A DNA stretch of 64,000 nt. It comes from Acidithiobacillus ferrooxidans ATCC 23270 (lineage in GTDB: Bacteria; Pseudomonadota; Gammaproteobacteria; Acidithiobacillales; Acidithiobacillaceae). The notes beneath the pieces are model-generated. The model had not been told where the DNA came from. It made no database searches and saw only the letters and a program-made list of their open reading frames with translations. Positions 61,047 through 64,000 of this stretch are shown here, piece by piece (position 1 is the first letter of the stretch; each line of letters starts with the position of its first letter). Location of the stretch: the NCBI RefSeq assembly GCF_000021485.1, contig NC_011761.1:1890001-1954000 (forward strand). The letters run 5' to 3'. The position numbers and the translations under genes are program-made.

Positions 61047-62549
61047 GTGGAGATAGCCGTACAGTGCCAGAACCCGACTACCGACAACAGTGACTGTGTG
61101 GTCGTCGGAATCTATGAAGGCGGCATATTGAGCCCTGCCGCGACGCTGGTTGACCTGGCCAGCGGCGGCGCGCTCCGGGCCCTCCTCGATACCGGAGACT
61201 TTACCGGCGACTGTGGTGACACGCAGCTGCTCTACCAGGTACCCGGCATGGCTGCGGCGCGGGTACTGGTTCTGGGCCTCGGCAGCCATGGCAAGGTCAA
61301 GGACAGCCAGTTTCGCAAAGCCGCGCTCGCTGCGGCCCGCGCTTTGCAGGGTGCCCGCGTCGGGCGCGCCAGTCTGCACTTGCTGGACACCCCGGTGATA
61401 CGTCGCTCCGCGCCGGCTTGCGCCAAAATACTGGTCCAGGCCGTGGCGGACGCGGAGTATCACTTCGATCGACACAAGAAACCCGCGGATGCCCCACAAC
61501 GACCCATATCCGAACTGCAACTATCTATTTCTGAAAACGATACTGCAGCGCTCGCGGAGCTTCAGGGTGCCGTAGCAGAAGCCCAAGCAACGGCCCGCGC
61601 AGTCGCTTGGACCCGGGATATGGCCAACGAACCGGGAAATATCTGCACCCCCACATGGCTCGCTGAACAAGCGGAGGCCATGGCCGGGCGGCTGGGCATC
61701 AAAAGCACTATCCTCGGTCCGGACGCGATGGAAGCTTTGGGTATGCACCTACTCCTCGGCGTAGCCCACGGATCCCGGCAGCCGCCCCGTCTGATCATTC
61801 TCGAATATCGGGGCGGCGCCGAAAATCAGGCACCTATCGTTCTGGTTGGCAAGGGTATCACCTTTGATGCGGGCGGCATCTCTCTAAAACCCGCCGACAA
61901 GATGGATGAGATGAAGTATGACATGTGCGGCGGGGCATCGGCCCTGGCAGCGATTCAGGCAGCGGCGGAACTCCAACTTCCGCTGAACATCGTTACCGTG
62001 GTGCCCGCTTCGGAAAACCTGCCCGACGGGCAGGCCACCAAACCCGGCGACATCCACAGGAGCATGAACGGCCTGAGCGTGGAGGTCGTGAATACCGATG
62101 CCGAGGGACGGCTGATCCTTGCGGATACGTTGACCTACGTGGAGCGTTTCGAACCCGACGTGGTGATCGACATGGCCACCCTTACCGGCGCCTGCATCAT
62201 CGCCCTGGGGCACCAGACGGCAGCGGTGATGGGCAATCATGAAGGGCTCGTTCATGATCTCATCGCTGCGGGCAAGGAAAGTATGGACCGGGTTTGGGAG
62301 TTACCCCTCTTCGAGGAATATCAGGAGCAGTTGAAGAGCCCGGTTGCGGATCTTTCCAACGTCGGTGGCCGACCGGCGGGGACCATCACCGCCGCCTGCT
62401 TTCTCTCGCGCTTCACCGAAAACTATCGCTGGGCGCATCTCGACATTGCGGGGGTGGCGTGGAAGAGCGGCGAACACAAAGGCGCGACGGGCCGCCCGGT
62501 ACCGTTGCTGGTGGAGTATCTGCTGCGGCGGGCTCGGCAGGTGGCCTGA
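61047..62549 (+). CDS. pepA: Leucyl aminopeptidase
   Basis: This is a 500-aa M17 cytosolic aminopeptidase, hexameric with two metals. The metal and catalytic motifs are VGKGITFDAGGISLKPADKMDEMKYDM, where the Lys and Asp ligands lie, and the signature NTDAEGRLILADTL. It starts at GTG 61047, preceded by AGGAG. A TTGACA at 60998-61003 could be its -35, but the -10 is weak. In other bacteria PepA also works as a DNA-binding protein. holC follows on the same strand. Confidence 0.96.
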   Translation: MEIAVQCQNPTTDNSDCVVVGIYEGGILSPAATLVDLASGGALRALLDTGDFTGDCGDTQLLYQVPGMAAARVLVLGLGSHGKVKDSQFRKAALAAARALQGARVGRASLHLLDTPVIRRSAPACAKILVQAVADAEYHFDRHKKPADAPQRPISELQLSISENDTAALAELQGAVAEAQATARAVAWTRDMANEPGNICTPTWLAEQAEAMAGRLGIKSTILGPDAMEALGMHLLLGVAHGSRQPPRLIILEYRGGAENQAPIVLVGKGITFDAGGISLKPADKMDEMKYDMCGGASALAAIQAAAELQLPLNIVTVVPASENLPDGQATKPGDIHRSMNGLSVEVVNTDAEGRLILADTLTYVERFEPDVVIDMATLTGACIIALGHQTAAVMGNHEGLVHDLIAAGKESMDRVWELPLFEEYQEQLKSPVADLSNVGGRPAGTITAACFLSRFTENYRWAHLDIAGVAWKSGEHKGATGRPVPLLVEYLLRRARQVA

Positions 62550-62561
62550 GAGGACCGCCGC

Positions 62562-62987
62562 TTGCCTGTCGCCTCGTTTTATACCCTGCCCCCGACACTG
62601 CTTACCGCGCACGAACAGCGGCGCGGCATGTGCCGGGTGATTGCCAAGGTGTGGCAGGTCATGGGAGAAGCAGATATCCTGTGTCCGGATACGGAGGCCG
62701 GACAGACCCTGGATGACCTGCTCTGGACCTTTCAGGCGGGAGCTTTCGTGCCCCATGCCCGGGGTGCAGGAGAACCGGTACGCATCCACGAGAACGGTGC
62801 ATGGCCCTTGCAGGGCAAGGCGCTGGTGCTCTGCGGGCTGGACAAATTGCCAGCGCCCCTCCCCCCCTGCGAGCGGCTCATCGACTTCATTCCGGTCGCA
62901 GAGCAACTGCGCGGCTTCGCCAGAGAACGATACAGACAATTAAAGAACGCAGGATTCACCATGCAGGTGCATCCCCTGGAAGCCTGA
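62562..62987 (+). CDS. holC: DNA polymerase III chi subunit
   Basis: The 141-aa clamp-loader-associated protein links SSB to the polymerase. The start is TTG 62562. Family traits are FYTLPP at the N-terminus, the MGEADILCPDTEAGQTLDDLLWTF region with the DD-x-LW motif, and FVPHA. It stands between pepA and valS, which is the usual pepA-holC-(x)-valS order. Confidence 0.9.
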   Translation: MPVASFYTLPPTLLTAHEQRRGMCRVIAKVWQVMGEADILCPDTEAGQTLDDLLWTFQAGAFVPHARGAGEPVRIHENGAWPLQGKALVLCGLDKLPAPLPPCERLIDFIPVAEQLRGFARERYRQLKNAGFTMQVHPLEA

Positions 62988-63000
62988 CTGGAGACACGCC

Positions 63001-63696
63001 ATGGCAAGCATGACCACACGTAAGGAACCCGTCCTTGAAGAACAGATGGACGTCGATGACGACGCCCCGCTGTTGCTCACCAACCTTGTACGTCCGGGGT
63101 TGCCGCCCCAGCTCTGGCGACATGCGGACGACGAAGCGCCGGAAGCCGTAAACCGTCCGGCGGCAGAGGCGGCGCCGGACCAACCCCCTCCACATGGTTC
63201 CGGGCCGGTGGCGACGCCCGACAATCCCGCCGCCTTTTCCATGCGTTGGGAGGAAGCTGCGGCAGCGCGCAATGGCGCAGCAGCAGCTTCTGGAGAATAT
63301 GCACAGGCGGCCCCACACTGGCAGGATGACGCGGCTTCCCCGGAAACACTGCTGAAGACCACGACGACCGATGCCCCCGAAGCTGTCGGGCCCACCGCCG
63401 CGATGCCTCCCATGACCCTCGATTTTCTCAAAGACTTCGAAGAGTTGCTTTTCCGGGAGATCGAACGACGAATCATCAACGAGATCGAAGAGCAGGTGAC
63501 ACAGCATCTGCAAACTGTCTGGAAGGAGCGGATCAGCCTGACGATCATGCGTACCCTTGCACTGGAGGGCATCCAGTTGCGTGAAAGCCTGACCGAAGAT
63601 CTTCGCAAATCGCTTCCGGAAATACTGCAGCGCGTCCTGCACGAAGGCCTGGACCAGATCAACGCCTCGGAAATCGAGAAAGATACCCTACCATGA
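63001..63696 (+). CDS. Hypothetical protein between holC and valS
   Basis: No family is recognised with confidence. The 231-aa soluble protein has a low-complexity acidic, Pro- and Ala-rich N-terminal half and a charged helical C-terminal half, probably coiled coil ([26 protein letters not shown] region). It overlaps the valS start by 4 nt, so it is translationally coupled. Position and composition suggest an accessory role, but none can be assigned. Confidence 0.75.
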   Translation: MASMTTRKEPVLEEQMDVDDDAPLLLTNLVRPGLPPQLWRHADDEAPEAVNRPAAEAAPDQPPPHGSGPVATPDNPAAFSMRWEEAAAARNGAAAASGEYAQAAPHWQDDAASPETLLKTTTTDAPEAVGPTAAMPPMTLDFLKDFEELLFREIERRIINEIEEQVTQHLQTVWKERISLTIMRTLALEGIQLRESLTEDLRKSLPEILQRVLHEGLDQINASEIEKDTLP

Positions 63697-64000
63697 CTGA
63701 CACTCTGGATCGCCCCTTTGCCCCCGCCGAGATCGAAACCCAATGCTACGCACGCTGGGAAACCCACGGCCTGTTCCAGCCGAAAGGCAGTGGAACCCCC
63801 TATTGCATCATGCTTCCGCCACCCAATGTCACCGGCACCCTGCATATGGGTCACGCCTTTCAGGATACCCTCATGGATATCCTCACCCGCGTCCACCGGA
63901 TGCGCGGCGAGCGCACCCTCTGGCAGCCGGGGACCGATCATGCCGGTATCGCCACCCAGATGCTGGTGGAACGGCAACTGGTACAGGAAGGCGGCGATCG
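63693..64000 (+). CDS. valS: Valyl-tRNA synthetase, N-terminal part (cut by window end)
   Basis: The first 102 codons of a class I aminoacyl-tRNA synthetase are present. The ATP-binding HIGH motif occurs as HMGHAF after PPPNVTGTL. The preceding [10 protein letters not shown]-like N-terminal segment and the [12 protein letters not shown] motif identify ValS. The ATG overlaps the stop of the upstream hypothetical gene (ATGA). The gene continues beyond the window. Confidence 0.95.
   Translation, partial: MTDTLDRPFAPAEIETQCYARWETHGLFQPKGSGTPYCIMLPPPNVTGTLHMGHAFQDTLMDILTRVHRMRGERTLWQPGTDHAGIATQMLVERQLVQEGGD

Noticed and set aside
1-64000. CRISPR arrays, tRNA or rRNA genes, complete insertion sequences
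   Set aside because: None could be recognised on either strand by direct reading.

Overview
The window (about 58% G+C by impression, uninterrupted dense coding) looks like a chromosomal segment of an acidophilic chemolithoautotrophic gammaproteobacterium-like organism, most probably Acidithiobacillus (A. ferrooxidans group). The reasons are a form II RuBisCO with CbbQ/CbbO and a CbbR-type regulator, an adjoining hydrogenase-4-like membrane complex, and a polysulfide/sulfur-reductase-type molybdoenzyme operon, all among ordinary proteobacterial housekeeping genes. The genus call is inference from gene content; no database was consulted.

Layout. 0-9 kb holds housekeeping genes: an isochorismatase-like hydrolase, an M61 peptidase, a YmdB-type phosphodiesterase, the classic zapB-like/zapA/6S RNA/5-formyl-THF cyclo-ligase block on the minus strand, then mrdA, rplY, pth and ychF. 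9.0-22.5 kb is the autotrophy block: an XRE-cupin regulator overlapping hyfB, then hyfB-C-E-F-G-I, which encode a complex-I/group-4-hydrogenase-related membrane complex whose large subunit has lost the [NiFe] cysteines. This is followed by cbbM with its own promoter and CbbR-like dyads, a terminator, cbbQ and cbbO, and a convergent LysR gene (cbbR-like) at the end of a small minus-strand operon with yjdM and a spermidine-synthase-like gene.

23.8-33.5 kb starts with an exported transglutaminase-like protein. It then enters an AT-rich accessory stretch (about 25.7-28.4 kb) with a double-glycine-leader peptide gene and several small unknown membrane proteins, one split by a frameshift at a T7 run. 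The stretch leads into a complete type I export system: an HlyD-like adaptor, an ABC transporter with a C39 leader peptidase, and a TolC-like outer-membrane protein. Together these look like a bacteriocin or other secreted-peptide locus. 33.6-37.1 kb carries three exported enzymes (polysaccharide deacetylase, DUF4015-like glycoside hydrolase, class-C-type serine hydrolase).

37-64 kb: rppH, nudJ, an RsuA-type pseudouridine synthase and agmatine deiminase come first. Next is an operon for a sulfur/polysulfide-reductase-type enzyme (Tat-exported Mo catalytic subunit, Fe-S subunit, NrfD-type anchor, TorD-type chaperone and a HybE-like protein), preceded by an FNR-type box. After that come a universal stress protein, a MarR-MFS efflux pair, lgt, rep, rpsT, a molybdate/sulfate-type ABC pair without a binding protein, a DsrE-like protein, apaH, recQ, cyaY, an EVE-domain protein, lptG/lptF, pepA, holC, a hypothetical gene and the start of valS.

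Functional reading. The strongest candidate for a poorly described system is the hydrogenase-like complex without a [NiFe] site, genetically joined to form II RuBisCO. It could use the proton-motive force to supply inorganic carbon or balance reductant for carbon fixation. The second candidate is the peptide-export locus with a novel GG-leader peptide.
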